This document shows positions 1 to 10,435 of a stretch of DNA of 64,000 bases, one piece after another. The stretch is taken from contig NZ_PDWR01000015.1 of the NCBI RefSeq assembly GCF_010211755.1, positions 1 through 64,000 of the forward strand. The letters are read 5' to 3'. How positions within the stretch are numbered: the stretch's first letter is position 1; each line of letters starts with the position of its first letter. This DNA comes from Pseudoxanthomonas sangjuensis. Lineage in GTDB: Bacteria > Pseudomonadota > Gammaproteobacteria > Xanthomonadales > Xanthomonadaceae. A program made the translations under genes and the position numbers. The notes below the pieces were generated by a model. That model was not told the origin of the DNA. It ran no database searches and saw only the letters and a program-made list of their open reading frames with translations.

Positions 1-149
1 GCATGCGCAGCACCGCCGCCAGCACGCGCGCGGTGGCCACGGCCAGCGCGGTCCAGGTGCGCGGCGAAGTGGTGCGGCGCGAGCGGCCGAAGTGGGCGCC
101 GTACGAAACCTGGCTGCAGCCGCTGATCCGCGCGTTGCCGAACGCATGA
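1..149 (+). CDS. C-terminal end of an unidentified protein (partial)
   Basis: An open frame enters from the left edge (first whole codon at base 3) and stops at TGA 147-149. It encodes about 48 residues ending PYETWLQPLIRALPNA. Almost every third codon position is G or C, the coding signature of the rest of the window, so this is probably the tail of a real gene. There is too little sequence to name a family. The rest of the gene lies outside the window. Confidence 0.45.
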   Translation, partial: MRSTAASTRAVATASAVQVRGEVVRRERPKWAPYETWLQPLIRALPNA

Positions 150-249
150 CGGCAAGGCGCGGCCGCGCGGAGCCCGATATTTTTGCTAGGGGAAATGGGC
201 GGGTTGCCGGCCGGATGCGGACCGCGCGACGGCCGTGCCGGCGGCGCGC

Positions 250-1113
250 CTAGAGATCCTGCTCGTAGCGAACGTAGGGCACCGCGCCGTCGTCGGTGCC
301 GTCGTTGTTGGGCGAGAACGGGTTCTTGCCGCGGGTGACGACATTCTCGGCGCCGACGGTGAGCTGGCCGCTCCACGGCGTGCGCCAGGTCAGGCCGAGG
401 CCCAGTCCCTTCCACGCGGGCTGACCGGGGACGTCGATCACGCGGCCGATGATGTCGGCGCTGAACGGGCCGTAGCCGCCGCCGACGCTGAGGCTGCGGC
501 TGTCCCAATGGTCGGTGATGGCCGGCGACAGGTCGGTGGCCGGCACCAGGCGGGCACGGGCCACGGTGCCGCCGATGCGGACGAAGCCTTCCCGGCCGAC
601 GCTGCTTTCGCCGAATACGGCCAAGTCGTTCTGCTCGATCTGGGTGTTGCCCTTGCCCGGGGTCAGCCAGGCGGGCAGGGTGCCGCGGCCGCTGCCGGCG
701 GCCAGGCCGATGCGGCTGTCGCCGCGGCCCAGGCTGGCGCCGGCGGAAATGTGCTGGCCGGCATGGTCGCGATCATTGTCGAAGGCGGCCACGTTGCAGT
801 GGCTGATCAGGCTGCCGATGCTGCTGGCGATGCCGGTCTGGCGGTTGCAGACCAGGCCGAGGGAGTCGCCGGCATCGAGGCCGAAGGCGGCGCTGAGGGT
901 ATTGCTGCCGAGGCGCCACTTGGCGCCGGCGCTCGCCTCGCCGGTGGGATCCAGCAACAGCAGGGCCTCGACCTTGCCATCGTTGTTCCAGACCGGGAGT
1001 ACGGTGGTGTCGTTCTTCGCGGAAGACTGCGGCTTGGCCTGCGCAAAGGCCCCGGCAGCGGGCGCGAGGGCCAGCAGCAGGGCGAACGGCAATGTGAGGC
1101 GACGCAGTTTCAT
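250..1113 (-). CDS. Exported, probable outer-membrane barrel-like protein
   Basis: This 287-aa protein has a clear Sec signal peptide (MKLRRLTLPFALLLALAP, then AGAFAQA). The mature part is rich in Gly, Ser, Asn and Asp and has short alternating hydrophobic stretches (for example RIGLAAGSGRG and SLSVGGGYGP), as in small beta-barrel or surface proteins. It ends in an acidic, aromatic segment with tyrosines (VPYVRYEQDL). I see no enzyme motif. It resembles conserved hypothetical exported proteins of Xanthomonadaceae, but I cannot name a family. It is transcribed alone, with a plausible sigma-70 promoter 60-90 bp upstream. The outer-membrane location is an inference from composition only. Confidence 0.7.
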   Translation of the reverse strand: MKLRRLTLPFALLLALAPAAGAFAQAKPQSSAKNDTTVLPVWNNDGKVEALLLLDPTGEASAGAKWRLGSNTLSAAFGLDAGDSLGLVCNRQTGIASSIGSLISHCNVAAFDNDRDHAGQHISAGASLGRGDSRIGLAAGSGRGTLPAWLTPGKGNTQIEQNDLAVFGESSVGREGFVRIGGTVARARLVPATDLSPAITDHWDSRSLSVGGGYGPFSADIIGRVIDVPGQPAWKGLGLGLTWRTPWSGQLTVGAENVVTRGKNPFSPNNDGTDDGAVPYVRYEQDL

Positions 1114-1173
1114 GGCCGGCTTGGGATGTCCCGACTACAGAGGCAATTTCCCCCTCCCCCCAGAGGGCCGTGA

Positions 1174-1202
1174 ACAATAGCCAATTGACGACTATTTAAC
1201 AA
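1174..1202 (-). promoter_or_regulatory. Putative sigma-70 promoter of the exported barrel-like protein
   Basis: Reading the minus strand there is a -35 TTGTTA (1197-1202), a 17-base spacer and a -10 TATTGT (1174-1179), about 60 bases before the start codon at 1113. The spacing is ideal and both hexamers are near consensus, and the stretch is AT-rich compared with its surroundings. Confidence 0.45.
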
Positions 1203-1282
1203 GTTCGACGGCAGCTTGGAAGTGACCCGCTTGGCATTTACGACGATCGGCGCTTCCCGCGGGGGAAAGTGCCGGCCGGTGC

Positions 1283-2191
1283 TCATTGCAAGTGGGCCGG
1301 AGCTTGGGCTTGGACAGGGGCCGGGGCGAAAAGTTCCACGATTTCCGTCTCGCTGAACAGATAGCGGCGGCCGCAGAACTCGCAACGCACTTCGGCCGTG
1401 CCGTCGATCGCCGCGGCTTCGGCTTCCGCGCGGCCCAGCGAGCGCAGCATCCCGGCCACCCGCTCGCGCGAGCACGAGCAGGCGAAGCGCAGCGGCTGCC
1501 CGGCCAGCACCTCGAAGCCCTCCTCGTGGAACAGTCGCTGCAGCAGGGTCGCGGCCGGGGTGGCCAGCAGCTCGGCCTCGCCCAGGGTGTCGAACAGCGC
1601 GCCGATCCGGTTCCAGCCGTCGTCGTCGCCGGCATCGCCGGGCAGCTTTTGCAGCATCAGCCCGGCCGCGGCCTCGCCGTCGGCGACCAGCAGCAGGCGG
1701 GTGGGCAACTGTTCGGACTGGCGGAAGTAATCCTCGAAGGCCTCGGCCAGGGTCGGCGCGCGCAGCGCGACCAGGCTCTGGTAGCGCTGCGGTTCGCGCG
1801 GGTCCAGGCCGGGGTTTTCGATGGTGATCGCCAGCACGGCGTCGTCGCCGAGTCGGGTCAGGTCGCGGGTCAGTGCGGTGCCGTCGTCCCAGCGCACGAT
1901 GCCGCGCAGGGTGTGCGCGGCGGTGCATTCGGCGAACAGGGTGCGCAACGGGCCGGCCGCGCGCAGCTGCAGCGAGAGGCGGCCGCCGACCTTGACGTGG
2001 CCGGTGAACAGCGCGGCAGCCACGCTGGCTTCGCCGAGCAACTGCTGCGCCGCCGGCGGGTAGTGCGCATGCGACAGGATCTCGCGCCAGGCGCCTTCCA
2101 GCCGCACATGGATGCCGCGCACGCCGGCGTGGGGCAGCAGGAATCTCAGTTGGACATCCGGCAGTTGCGTGTCGGAAGCGGGGTTCGGCAT
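1283..2191 (-). CDS. hslO: Hsp33 redox-activated chaperonin
   Basis: HslO is a cytosolic holdase chaperone, held reduced by bound zinc and switched on by oxidative unfolding. The 302-aa product matches the usual length. The N-terminal substrate-binding core is present (LRFLLPHAGVRG; VAAALFTGHVKVGGRLSLQL). The C-terminal zinc switch is intact, with C238-S-C240 and C270-EF-C273, the CxC/CxxC pair that defines the family. The protein runs about 30 residues past the last cysteine and ends in a Gln/Ala/Pro-rich tail. It is monocistronic, divergent from mtgA, and starts at ATG 2189-2191. Confidence 0.95.
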   Translation of the reverse strand: MPNPASDTQLPDVQLRFLLPHAGVRGIHVRLEGAWREILSHAHYPPAAQQLLGEASVAAALFTGHVKVGGRLSLQLRAAGPLRTLFAECTAAHTLRGIVRWDDGTALTRDLTRLGDDAVLAITIENPGLDPREPQRYQSLVALRAPTLAEAFEDYFRQSEQLPTRLLLVADGEAAAGLMLQKLPGDAGDDDGWNRIGALFDTLGEAELLATPAATLLQRLFHEEGFEVLAGQPLRFACSCSRERVAGMLRSLGRAEAEAAAIDGTAEVRCEFCGRRYLFSETEIVELFAPAPVQAQAPAHLQ

Positions 2192-2262
2192 GGCGGGATC
2201 CTGTCGGGAAGTCGGGGCAGTGCCTGGCTAATCCGGCGTTGCCCGGGGCGGCGCCGCGCAAT

Positions 2263-2271
2263 TGGCATAAT
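2263..2271 (+). promoter_or_regulatory. Extended -10 promoter element upstream of mtgA
   Basis: TGG-CATAAT (2263-2271) fits a TGn-extended -10 element in the hslO/mtgA divergent region, 65 bases before the mtgA start. No -35 at canonical spacing is visible (TTGCCC lies 21 bases upstream). It is therefore only a candidate. Confidence 0.35.
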
Positions 2272-2336
2272 GCGCCCTTGTTCGAAGCCATGCAGATGGG
2301 GTCGGCCGGCGCCTTGCGCAAGCCGCCCGGGGAAAC

Positions 2337-3158
2337 ATGAACCAGATCGATTCAGCGAATCCTGGCGAACTCCCGTCCGCGGCCGCCGCCGCAGGCGCCG
2401 TGGCCGCGCCGGCCAGGCGCCGCCGCTGGTGGCGTTGGCTGCTGGCGTTCCCGTTCCTGTTCGCCGCCGGCAGCGCGCTGCAGGTGCTGGCGCTGCGCTT
2501 CGTCGACCCGCCGTTCAGCGCGTTCATGGCCTGGCGGCAGTTCGAAGCGTGGGGCGAAGGCGAATGGAGGTTCCATCCGCGCTACGACTGGCGCGACCTC
2601 GACGCGATCTCGCCGTGGTTGCCGCTGTCGATGGTCGCCGCCGAGGACCAGAACTTCGCCGTGCACGACGGCTTCGATTTCCGCGCGATCGAGAAGGCGC
2701 AGCGGCACAACGAGCGCATGATCGAGCGTGCGGAGAAGCGCGGCACGCCGGTGCGCAGGCTGCGCGGGGCCAGCACCATCAGCCAGCAGACCGCGAAGAA
2801 CCTGTTCCTGTGGCAGGGCCGCAGCCTGCCGTCGCGCGCGCTGCGCAAGGGCGCCGAAGTCTGGTACACGCTGCTGATCGAAACCCTGTGGCCGAAGCGG
2901 CGCATCCTCGAGGTCTACGCCAACGTCGCCGAGCTCGGCGACGGCGTGTACGGCGCGCAGGCGGCGGCGCGGCAATACTGGGGCAAGGACGCCAGCCGGC
3001 TGACCGCCGCCGAAAGCGCGCGCCTCGCCGCGGTGCTGCCGGCGCCGAGGCGCTACAGTGCGGCGCGGCCCGGTCCGTTCGTGCAGCGCCGCGCCAACTG
3101 GATACAGCGGCAGGCGCGCCAGATCGGCGGCCCCGCCTACCTGGAGAGGCTCGATTGA
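2337..3158 (+). CDS. mtgA: Monofunctional peptidoglycan glycosyltransferase
   Basis: MtgA polymerises lipid II into glycan strands at the inner membrane and has no transpeptidase domain. The 273-aa product has an Ala-rich, Arg-rich N-terminal tail, one membrane anchor (about residues 32-52) and a GT51 domain. The catalytic glutamate motif AAEDQNF (E103) is present, followed by [17 protein letters not shown] and the downstream [20 protein letters not shown]. All are diagnostic for GT51. Its TGA overlaps the TTG start of the next gene (bases 3155-3158), so the two are probably translationally coupled. Confidence 0.95.
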   Translation: MNQIDSANPGELPSAAAAAGAVAAPARRRRWWRWLLAFPFLFAAGSALQVLALRFVDPPFSAFMAWRQFEAWGEGEWRFHPRYDWRDLDAISPWLPLSMVAAEDQNFAVHDGFDFRAIEKAQRHNERMIERAEKRGTPVRRLRGASTISQQTAKNLFLWQGRSLPSRALRKGAEVWYTLLIETLWPKRRILEVYANVAELGDGVYGAQAAARQYWGKDASRLTAAESARLAAVLPAPRRYSAARPGPFVQRRANWIQRQARQIGGPAYLERLD

Positions 3159-4180
3159 ACGCAACCCAGCAGCGACTGACCGTGGTGGTGGCCGCGCGCA
3201 ACGAGGCCGAGGCGCTGCCGAAGCTGCATCCGCGCCTCGACGCGGCGCTGCGCCGGCTGCACGGCATCGACGGCCGCGTGCTGTACGTCGACGACGGCAG
3301 CACCGATGCGACCTGGGCGGTCATGCAGCGGCTGGCGCAAGCCGACGCGCGCGTGTCGCTGCTGAAGCTGTCGCGCAACTTCGGCAAGGAACTGGCGCTG
3401 ACCGCCGGCCTCGACCAGGTCGACGAGGGCGCGGTGCTGATCCTCGATGCCGACGGCCAGGACCCGCCGGAACTGATCCCGCAGTTCGTCGACAAGTGGC
3501 GCGAAGGCTACGACGACGTGCACGGGACGCGCATCGAGCGCGACGGCGAAGGCTGGGTCAAGCGCGCCACCGCGCACGCGTTCTACCGCGTCATCGGCCG
3601 CCTGTCGAAGACGCCGATCCCGGCCGACACCGGCGATTTCCGCCTGTTGTCGCCGCGCGCGCTGGCCGCGCTGAAACAGCTGCGCGAGCGCCACCGCTTC
3701 ATGAAGGGCCTGTTCGGCTGGGTCGGCTTCAACCAGGTCGCGATCCCGTACCACCGCGAGGCGCGACTGGCCGGACACAGCAAGTTCGGTTTGTGGAAAT
3801 TGTGGAACTTCGCGCTGGAGGGCATTACCAGCTTTTCCACCGCGCCGCTGCGCGTCGCCACCTACCTGGGCGTGCTGACCGCGCTGCTGGCTTTCGCATA
3901 CGCGGTCTACATCGTCGTCAAGGCCTTGCTGTGGGGCGACCCGGTCGCGGGCTGGCCGACGATGATGGTGGTGATTCTGTTTCTCGGTGGCATCCAGCTG
4001 GTCGCGCTCGGGTTGATCGGCGAATACCTGGGGCGACTCTACGAAGAAGCGAAGCAGCGTCCGCTGTACCTGGTCGACGTGTGGCAACCCGCGGCGGGAA
4101 GAGTATCCTTGCCGCATCCCGGCACGGAGGAGGACGGCCATGCGCACGGTGCGGCAGCTGTTGGGGGCGAAGGCGCCTGA
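3155..4180 (+). CDS. Family 2 glycosyltransferase, polyprenyl-phosphate sugar transferase type
   Basis: The 341-aa protein is of the GtrB/ArnC/DPM1-like type, which load a sugar onto polyprenyl phosphate at the cytoplasmic face of the inner membrane. Visible motifs are [12 protein letters not shown] at the N-terminus, [11 protein letters not shown], the catalytic [11 protein letters not shown], the [15 protein letters not shown] block, and two C-terminal transmembrane helices (about residues 230-255 and 266-288). The start is taken as TTG 3155, within the mtgA stop codon, because homology begins right after it. The 3' end runs 41 bases into the next gene. The sugar and acceptor cannot be read from sequence. 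The overlap with mtgA suggests a cell-envelope role. Confidence 0.88.
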   Translation: MNATQQRLTVVVAARNEAEALPKLHPRLDAALRRLHGIDGRVLYVDDGSTDATWAVMQRLAQADARVSLLKLSRNFGKELALTAGLDQVDEGAVLILDADGQDPPELIPQFVDKWREGYDDVHGTRIERDGEGWVKRATAHAFYRVIGRLSKTPIPADTGDFRLLSPRALAALKQLRERHRFMKGLFGWVGFNQVAIPYHREARLAGHSKFGLWKLWNFALEGITSFSTAPLRVATYLGVLTALLAFAYAVYIVVKALLWGDPVAGWPTMMVVILFLGGIQLVALGLIGEYLGRLYEEAKQRPLYLVDVWQPAAGRVSLPHPGTEEDGHAHGAAAVGGEGA

Positions 4181-4568
4181 GATCTTCGCGGTGGCGCCGG
4201 ACGATTCGGTGTACCAGGCGATCCGCCTGATGGCCGAGAAGGGCATCGGCGCGACGCTGGTGATGGAAGGCCCGCGGCTGGCGGGCATCGTTTCCGAACG
4301 CGACTACGCGCGCAAGGTGGTGCTGCACGACAAGTCGTCGCGCGACACGCCGGTGCGCGAGATCATGACGTCGAAGGTGATCACGGTCGGCCCGAACGAC
4401 ACGGCCCAGCATTGCATGCAGGTGGTCACCGAGCACCGCATTCGCCACCTGCCGGTGCTCGACGGCGGCAACGTGGTCGGCGTGGTCTCGATCGGCGACC
4501 TGGTCAAGGCGGTGATCGAGGACCAGCAGGTCGAACTGGACCAGTTGCAGCGGTATATCGCCAGTTAG
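4140..4568 (+). CDS. CBS-domain pair protein
   Basis: The 142-aa soluble protein consists almost entirely of two CBS repeats (a Bateman module), typically a sensor of adenosyl nucleotides. Repeat 1 is around residues 20-75 (DSVYQAIRLMAEKGIGATLVM ... GIVSERDYARKV). Repeat 2 is around residues 80-135 (IMTSKVITVGPNDTAQHCM ... LPVLDGGNVVGVVSIGDLV). There is no attached enzyme domain. The ATG is preceded by a strong GGAGGA Shine-Dalgarno. Its first 41 bases lie inside the end of the upstream glycosyltransferase gene, so the genes are probably cotranscribed. The ligand and target are unknown. Confidence 0.9.
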   Translation: MRTVRQLLGAKAPEIFAVAPDDSVYQAIRLMAEKGIGATLVMEGPRLAGIVSERDYARKVVLHDKSSRDTPVREIMTSKVITVGPNDTAQHCMQVVTEHRIRHLPVLDGGNVVGVVSIGDLVKAVIEDQQVELDQLQRYIAS

Positions 4569-4639
4569 GACGGTAGCGGCAGCGGCCAGCGCGAGGGGCG
4601 GCATGCAGGCGGGGGACATCGGGCGCCCCGCGCTCGTGC

Positions 4640-5323
4640 CTATGGCAGCACCTGCCGCATCACCGCGACGTAGTGGCATACGCTGCCGCCGATCACGAAC
4701 ATGTGCCAGATCGCGTGCGAGTAGCGGATGTTCTCGCGGTGGTAGAAATACGTGCCCAGCGTGTAGAACACGCCGCCCGCGAGCAACCAGCCGATGGTCC
4801 AGCCGTCCAGCGACGACAGCATCGGCTTGAACGCCACGACCACCAGCCAGCCCATCGCGATGTAGATCGCGGTCGACAGCAGCTTGAAGCGGCCGGTGTA
4901 GAACAGCTTGAACACCACGCCGGCGACGGCCAGCGTCCAGATCGCCGCGAACAGCCCCCAGCCCCACGGCCCGCGCAGGCCGACCAGGGTGAACGGCGTG
5001 TAGGTGCCGGCGATCAGCAGGTAGATCGCGCAATGGTCGAACACCTTCAGCCGGCCCTTCGCGACCGGGTGCTGGACCGCGTGGTACAGCGTCGAGGCCA
5101 GGTACAGCAGCAGCAGCGTCGTGCCGAACACGATCGACGCGCTCAACTGCCAGCCGTCGCCGTACAGCGCCGCCAGCGTGATCAACACCGCGCCGCCGGC
5201 CAGCGCCGCCACCGCGCCGAGGCCGTGGGTCAGCGCGCTGGCGATCTCGTCGCGCATGTCGATCAGGTGGTCGGCGCGACGGCGTTCGCGCAGGGCGCGG
5301 AACGAGGAGGGGGAAGTTTCCAT
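4640..5323 (-). CDS. Hemolysin III / PAQR-family membrane protein
   Basis: The 227-aa integral membrane protein has about seven hydrophobic helices. Family marks include EIASALTHGLGAVAALAG near the N-terminus, TLYHAVQHPVAKGRLKVFDH, the GTYTPFTLV motif, and the C-terminal HAIWHMFVIGGSVCHYVAV. The conserved His/Asp/Ser positions are those thought to bind metal in PAQR proteins. Relatives (YqfA, bacterial hemolysin III) have no settled physiological role, and the hemolysin name should not be read as toxicity. It is monocistronic and convergent with the CBS gene. Confidence 0.88.
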   Translation of the reverse strand: METSPSSFRALRERRRADHLIDMRDEIASALTHGLGAVAALAGGAVLITLAALYGDGWQLSASIVFGTTLLLLYLASTLYHAVQHPVAKGRLKVFDHCAIYLLIAGTYTPFTLVGLRGPWGWGLFAAIWTLAVAGVVFKLFYTGRFKLLSTAIYIAMGWLVVVAFKPMLSSLDGWTIGWLLAGGVFYTLGTYFYHRENIRYSHAIWHMFVIGGSVCHYVAVMRQVLP

Positions 5324-5413
5324 GCGCGTACGTTAGCGTACGGAGTGCGCCGGCGCACCCGGCAGGCGGTCGATGTTCAGAACGCAGTCACGACGCCGGC
5401 CGCGGCCGGTCGC

Positions 5414-6313
5414 TCAAGCCGCTGCTTCCGTACGCCTTGCGCGCTTCCAGAACGGAGCGATGACACTGCGCTCGCGCAACATGCGGCGCAGCAGGAGCAG
5501 CGTCACGATGCTGCAGGTAAGTACGGTCAGCGCCGACGCTTCCGCGCCGAAACCGCCACCATCCAGCCAGTCCGGTCCCTGCAGCTGTGCATCGACCAGG
5601 CCGTCCACGGCGATGCCGGACACCGGGATGCCGAACACCGCGCCCTGGACGAAGTTCCAGCCGGCGTGCAGGCCGATGCACCACCACAGCGAGCGGGTCA
5701 CGTGGTACAGCAGGCCGAACAGCAGGCCGGCCTCGATCGCGATCGCGATCGAACTCCAGGCGCTGGCGCCGGGGTTGGCGGCGTGGCCGAAGCCGAAGAG
5801 CAGTGCCGACACCGCCAGCGCGATCCACGTGCCCAGGCCTTCCTCGACCAGACGGAACAGGACGCCGCGGGTGACGATTTCCTCGGTGACGCCGGGCACC
5901 ACCGCGGTGAGCAGGAACAGCGTCCATAGCGGCGAATCGCCGAAACCGGTGATCCGATACGCTCCGGCGCCCCACAATTCCAGGGTCACCACGCAGAACA
6001 GCAGCAGCGCGCCGAGCAGGCCCCACAGCAGGTGCGGCAGCTTGCGCCAGGACAATTCGGCGACCGGACGGCGCTCGATCAGGCGCACCAGCACCCAGTA
6101 GGCCAGCACGAACGGCAGCAGGCGGAGCAGGGTGGACGGGAGATTGACCCGCATCGCCTTCAGGTCGTCCGGCACGATGCCCAAGCCGTGCCCGGCCAGC
6201 CGCGCCAGCAGATGGAAGGCGACCAGCAGCAGGACGAAATACAGGATCCGCATCGGCGAGCGCAGGTACCACCGCGTGGCGGCTTGCGTCGCGACCTGCG
6301 GAGCTTGTGCCAT
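5414..6313 (-). CDS. CPBP-family intramembrane metalloprotease (CAAX protease/bacteriocin-processing type)
   Basis: The 299-aa polytopic membrane protein has about eight hydrophobic helices. The CPBP/Abi signature is present: the EEIVTRG motif (EExxxR), then FGFGHAAN carrying the FxxxH histidine, and the third conserved segment HAGWN near residue 240. These are the proposed metal ligands of this Rce1-like protease family. The start is placed at ATG 6311-6313, one base after the prfC stop codon, which implies cotranscription with prfC. An upstream in-frame start would lie inside prfC. The substrate is unknown; bacterial members range from bacteriocin immunity to stress signalling. Confidence 0.85.
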   Translation of the reverse strand: MAQAPQVATQAATRWYLRSPMRILYFVLLLVAFHLLARLAGHGLGIVPDDLKAMRVNLPSTLLRLLPFVLAYWVLVRLIERRPVAELSWRKLPHLLWGLLGALLLFCVVTLELWGAGAYRITGFGDSPLWTLFLLTAVVPGVTEEIVTRGVLFRLVEEGLGTWIALAVSALLFGFGHAANPGASAWSSIAIAIEAGLLFGLLYHVTRSLWWCIGLHAGWNFVQGAVFGIPVSGIAVDGLVDAQLQGPDWLDGGGFGAEASALTVLTCSIVTLLLLRRMLRERSVIAPFWKRARRTEAAA

Positions 6314-6314
6314 T

Positions 6315-7919
<1,605 letters not shown>

Positions 7920-7964
7920 GGAAAACGCGCCCGCGTGGGCGTGGGAAGGCGAGGGGATGGGCGA

Positions 7965-7970
7965 ATTATA
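7965..7970 (-). promoter_or_regulatory. -10 element of the prfC promoter
   Basis: On the minus strand there is a perfect TATAAT 45 bases upstream of the prfC start codon, in an otherwise very GC-rich 150-base gap. No convincing -35 hexamer is visible 16-18 bases upstream. Confidence 0.4.
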
Positions 7971-8070
7971 GCCGCCCCGGCAGGGGCGCACCGCTGGGAC
8001 ACGGCATCGCCGGGGGCGACGGGGCGTTCCCGGCGGGGCCTCGTCGCGCCCCCCGCGTGCGCGCCTGCGG

Positions 8071-8994
8071 TCAACGGGGCCGGGGAAACTTCAGCTCGCC
8101 GAGCGGCCCGACCACCCGCACCGGGATCGAGCGCAGTTGCATGCCGCGGTTGACCTGCACGACGAAGTGCAGGTGCGGCGCGGTCGAGAAGCCGGTGTTG
8201 CCGGACAGGCCGATCCGGTCGCCCTGGCGCACGCGCTGGCCCACGCGCACCTGCGCGCCATCCGGCTGCAGGTGCGCGTACACGGCCATGCTGCCGTCGT
8301 CGTGCAGGATGCGGACGAAATTGGCGCGGCCGCCGAACTTCTCGCGGTTCAGCCCGGCCTTGTCGAAATCCGACTCGACCTGCATCACCACGCCGGCGCG
8401 CGCGGCCAGTACCGGCGTGCCTTCGGGAATGGCGAAGTCGATCGCGTCGCGGTTCTGCGCGTCGGCGTGGCTGAAGCTGCCGCCGGGGCCCTGGTCGACG
8501 CGCACGCGGTCGGCGTCGAACGGCAGCCGGTAGGCGTAGTCGAACGGCCGCGCCTGCGGGTCGCCCGGGATCGCGTCCATCAGCAGCTCGAAGTCGCCGC
8601 CGCGCGAGGGGTCGCTGGCGTACAGGGTGGCCACCAGCAGGCTGCCGCGCGCCGGCACCAGCACCCGCTTCGGCAGCGCCGGCGCGGCCAGCACGTTCTC
8701 GCTGCGCTTGAACGACAGCTGCACTTCCATCGGCCCGGGCAACTGGTTGTCGGCCCAGGCCTGGTAGCTGGTCTGCATCCGCTGCACGCGCAGCCGCACC
8801 GGCGCGCCGGACGGATTGCGGAAGTGGATCGTCTCGATCTCGCCCTCGGCCCGTTGCCCCGGCGGCAACTGGTCGCCGTAATGGGTGACGCCGTTGCGGT
8901 CCTTCCAGCGGAACAGCCGCCCCGCGTCGCTGGACGCCGCCAGCGCCAGCAGCAGCGTGCCCGCGAAAACGGCGATGGCGCGCGCTGCGTTCAT
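8071..8994 (-). CDS. Exported M23 metallopeptidase with an N-terminal DUF4124 domain
   Basis: The 307-aa protein is probably a periplasmic peptidoglycan endopeptidase or an LytM-type regulator. It has a signal peptide (about residues 1-25), then a DUF4124-like motif ([21 protein letters not shown]), a beta-rich middle, and a C-terminal M23 domain. Candidate zinc ligands are visible: the His in [14 protein letters not shown], the Asp of AIDF, and the His of [25 protein letters not shown] is the usual second block. The ATG overlaps the stop of the upstream phytase-like gene (8991-8994), so the two are translated in series. Confidence 0.88.
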   Translation of the reverse strand: MNAARAIAVFAGTLLLALAASSDAGRLFRWKDRNGVTHYGDQLPPGQRAEGEIETIHFRNPSGAPVRLRVQRMQTSYQAWADNQLPGPMEVQLSFKRSENVLAAPALPKRVLVPARGSLLVATLYASDPSRGGDFELLMDAIPGDPQARPFDYAYRLPFDADRVRVDQGPGGSFSHADAQNRDAIDFAIPEGTPVLAARAGVVMQVESDFDKAGLNREKFGGRANFVRILHDDGSMAVYAHLQPDGAQVRVGQRVRQGDRIGLSGNTGFSTAPHLHFVVQVNRGMQLRSIPVRVVGPLGELKFPRPR

Positions 8995-10079
8995 TCCACG
9001 CAGCCGGGGTCCAGCCGCAGCGCCTGCGCGATGTCGCGCAGGTCGAACGCCGCCACCGCGCGGTCGTCGTGCTGCACGAACAGCGCGCCGGCCGGGAAGT
9101 TCGGCAGCGCGGCGGCGTACAGCGCCTGGCCGTCGGTGTTGGCGACGGTGCGGCCGCTGAACACCCCGCGCGGCTGCAGGGTTTCGCGGTCGAACACGCG
9201 GAACCGGGTCGGCCGCTCCTGGTCGGTGGCGATCCAGTAGCCGGTGTCGGCGTCGCAGGCCCACAGCGACACGCCCTCGGCCTCGGCATCGAACGCCGGC
9301 AGGTCGCGGTCGCGGTACTTGCCGTCCAGCGCGTAGTCGCGCAGCGTCGAGCCGACGCGGCGGTCCTCGTCGGCGATCAGCAGGCGGTCGTGCGCCGGAT
9401 CGCCGGCGATCGATTCGACGATGCGCAGCATGCCGGCGGCCGAGGTGTCGCCGAAGGCGCCCTGGTATTGCGCGTGCGGCCGTCCCTGTTCGTCGAGGTC
9501 GACGCGGAAGCGCTTCACCCGCTGGCTCATTTCCTCCACGGGCGGCAGCGTGCCGGTGCGGTAGTCGGCCATGAAACTGTCGGTGACGAACAATTGCAGC
9601 TGCTGCGGCGAGGTTTCGTCGACCCACAGCCCGTACGGCGAGCGCAGCACGTCCGCGCCGAAGGTGCCGAGCGGGGCGAAGTCGGGCAGGTGCAGCGCCT
9701 GCACGCGATGGTTGTCGCGTTCGACCACGAACAGCAGGTCGCCGAACACGGCGATGCCGTTGGGCCGGTTGAACCGGCCCGGGCCGTCGCCGCGTTCGCC
9801 GACCGTGCGCAGGCGCCGGCCGCTGGCGGCGTCGAACACGATCAGCCGGTGCGTGGCCTTGGCCGTGGCGATCAGCCAGGCCTGGCCGTCCTCGGTCGGC
9901 CACACCGCCAGCGAATCGATTTCGTCGGCGGGGTCACCGTCCGAGACCCAGGTTTCGGCCACCACGGCGTCGTCCAGGTTGGCCGTGGCGGCGGGGGTAC
10001 CCGTATCCGGGCGGGGGACGCTGGCGCAGGCCGCCAGCAGGCCGGCGCATACCGCGCCGATCATCGGATTCCTTGTCAT
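8991..10079 (-). CDS. Phytase-like beta-propeller lipoprotein
   Basis: The 362-aa protein has a lipoprotein signal (lipobox LLAAC, lipidated Cys about residue 18) and a repeated beta-propeller body. Features recall the alkaline beta-propeller phytase family: NRPNGIAVFGDLLFVVERDNHRVQ, the metal-binding-like LLIADEDRR, and ACDADTGYWIATDQ. Such enzymes release phosphate from inositol phosphates using calcium. I cannot confirm all catalytic carboxylates, and a non-enzymatic propeller remains possible. The start is ATG 10077-10079, since longer frames upstream would have no signal peptide at the N-terminus. It is cotranscribed with the M23 peptidase. Confidence 0.72.
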   Translation of the reverse strand: MTRNPMIGAVCAGLLAACASVPRPDTGTPAATANLDDAVVAETWVSDGDPADEIDSLAVWPTEDGQAWLIATAKATHRLIVFDAASGRRLRTVGERGDGPGRFNRPNGIAVFGDLLFVVERDNHRVQALHLPDFAPLGTFGADVLRSPYGLWVDETSPQQLQLFVTDSFMADYRTGTLPPVEEMSQRVKRFRVDLDEQGRPHAQYQGAFGDTSAAGMLRIVESIAGDPAHDRLLIADEDRRVGSTLRDYALDGKYRDRDLPAFDAEAEGVSLWACDADTGYWIATDQERPTRFRVFDRETLQPRGVFSGRTVANTDGQALYAAALPNFPAGALFVQHDDRAVAAFDLRDIAQALRLDPGCVE

Positions 10080-10206
10080 CCGCGAATTATGCGGGAACGG
10101 GATTCGGAAAAAGGTGGTAACAGCGCTTGTTTTCAATGGAAACGAATTCCGGATCAAGGTCTTATGGCGATTCGGAATAATCCATCGCTCTATCCGAATA
10201 AAGCGA

Positions 10207-10235
10207 TTGACATCGCCCGCGGCCGGGCGCATCAT
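10207..10235 (+). promoter_or_regulatory. Sigma-70 promoter of the riboswitch-metX-metB-hom unit
   Basis: A perfect -35 TTGACA (10207-10212), a 17-base spacer and CATCAT as -10 (10230-10235) place transcription start near base 10242. That is exactly where the P1 stem of the SAM riboswitch begins, which strongly supports both calls. Confidence 0.65.
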
Positions 10236-10239
10236 GCCC

Positions 10240-10360
10240 GCACCATCGAGACCGGCTGAGGGACAGGCCCTTTGAAGCCGGGGCAACCAGCGGATGCGCA
10301 AGCGTCCGTGATTGGTGCCAAATCCTGCGGAGACCGACAGCGTCTTCGAAAGATGGTTCG
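10240..10360 (+). ncRNA. SAM-I (S-box) riboswitch upstream of metX
   Basis: This is a class-I SAM aptamer. The P1 arms ACCATC (10242-10247) and GATGGT (10352-10357) pair. Between them lie the conserved core elements in order: CTGAGGGACAGGCCC (10256-10270), TGAAGCCGGGGCAACC (10273-10288), and GGTGCCAAATCCTGC (10314-10328) as the right side of the pseudoknot/P4 junction. These match the S-box consensus closely. Downstream there is a GTTCGC/GCGAAC hairpin (about 10356-10386) but no U-run, so the switch may act on translation or through Rho rather than an intrinsic terminator. It should repress metX, metB and hom when SAM is abundant. Confidence 0.93.
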
Positions 10361-10435
10361 CAGCACGCCCCCCGGGTGTGGCGAACGCGGGCTCCGCGAA
10401 GCTCGATGGCCGTTTCTTCGTCGCCGTCGAATGCC

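Noticed and set aside
1286-3154. The long plus-strand extension upstream of the glycosyltransferase
   Set aside because: It is antisense to hslO and out of frame with mtgA. Homology starts only at TTG 3155, so the frame before that is spurious.
10356-10430. Intrinsic terminator for the SAM riboswitch
   Set aside because: A hairpin is present but no run of T follows it, so I do not call a Rho-independent terminator.
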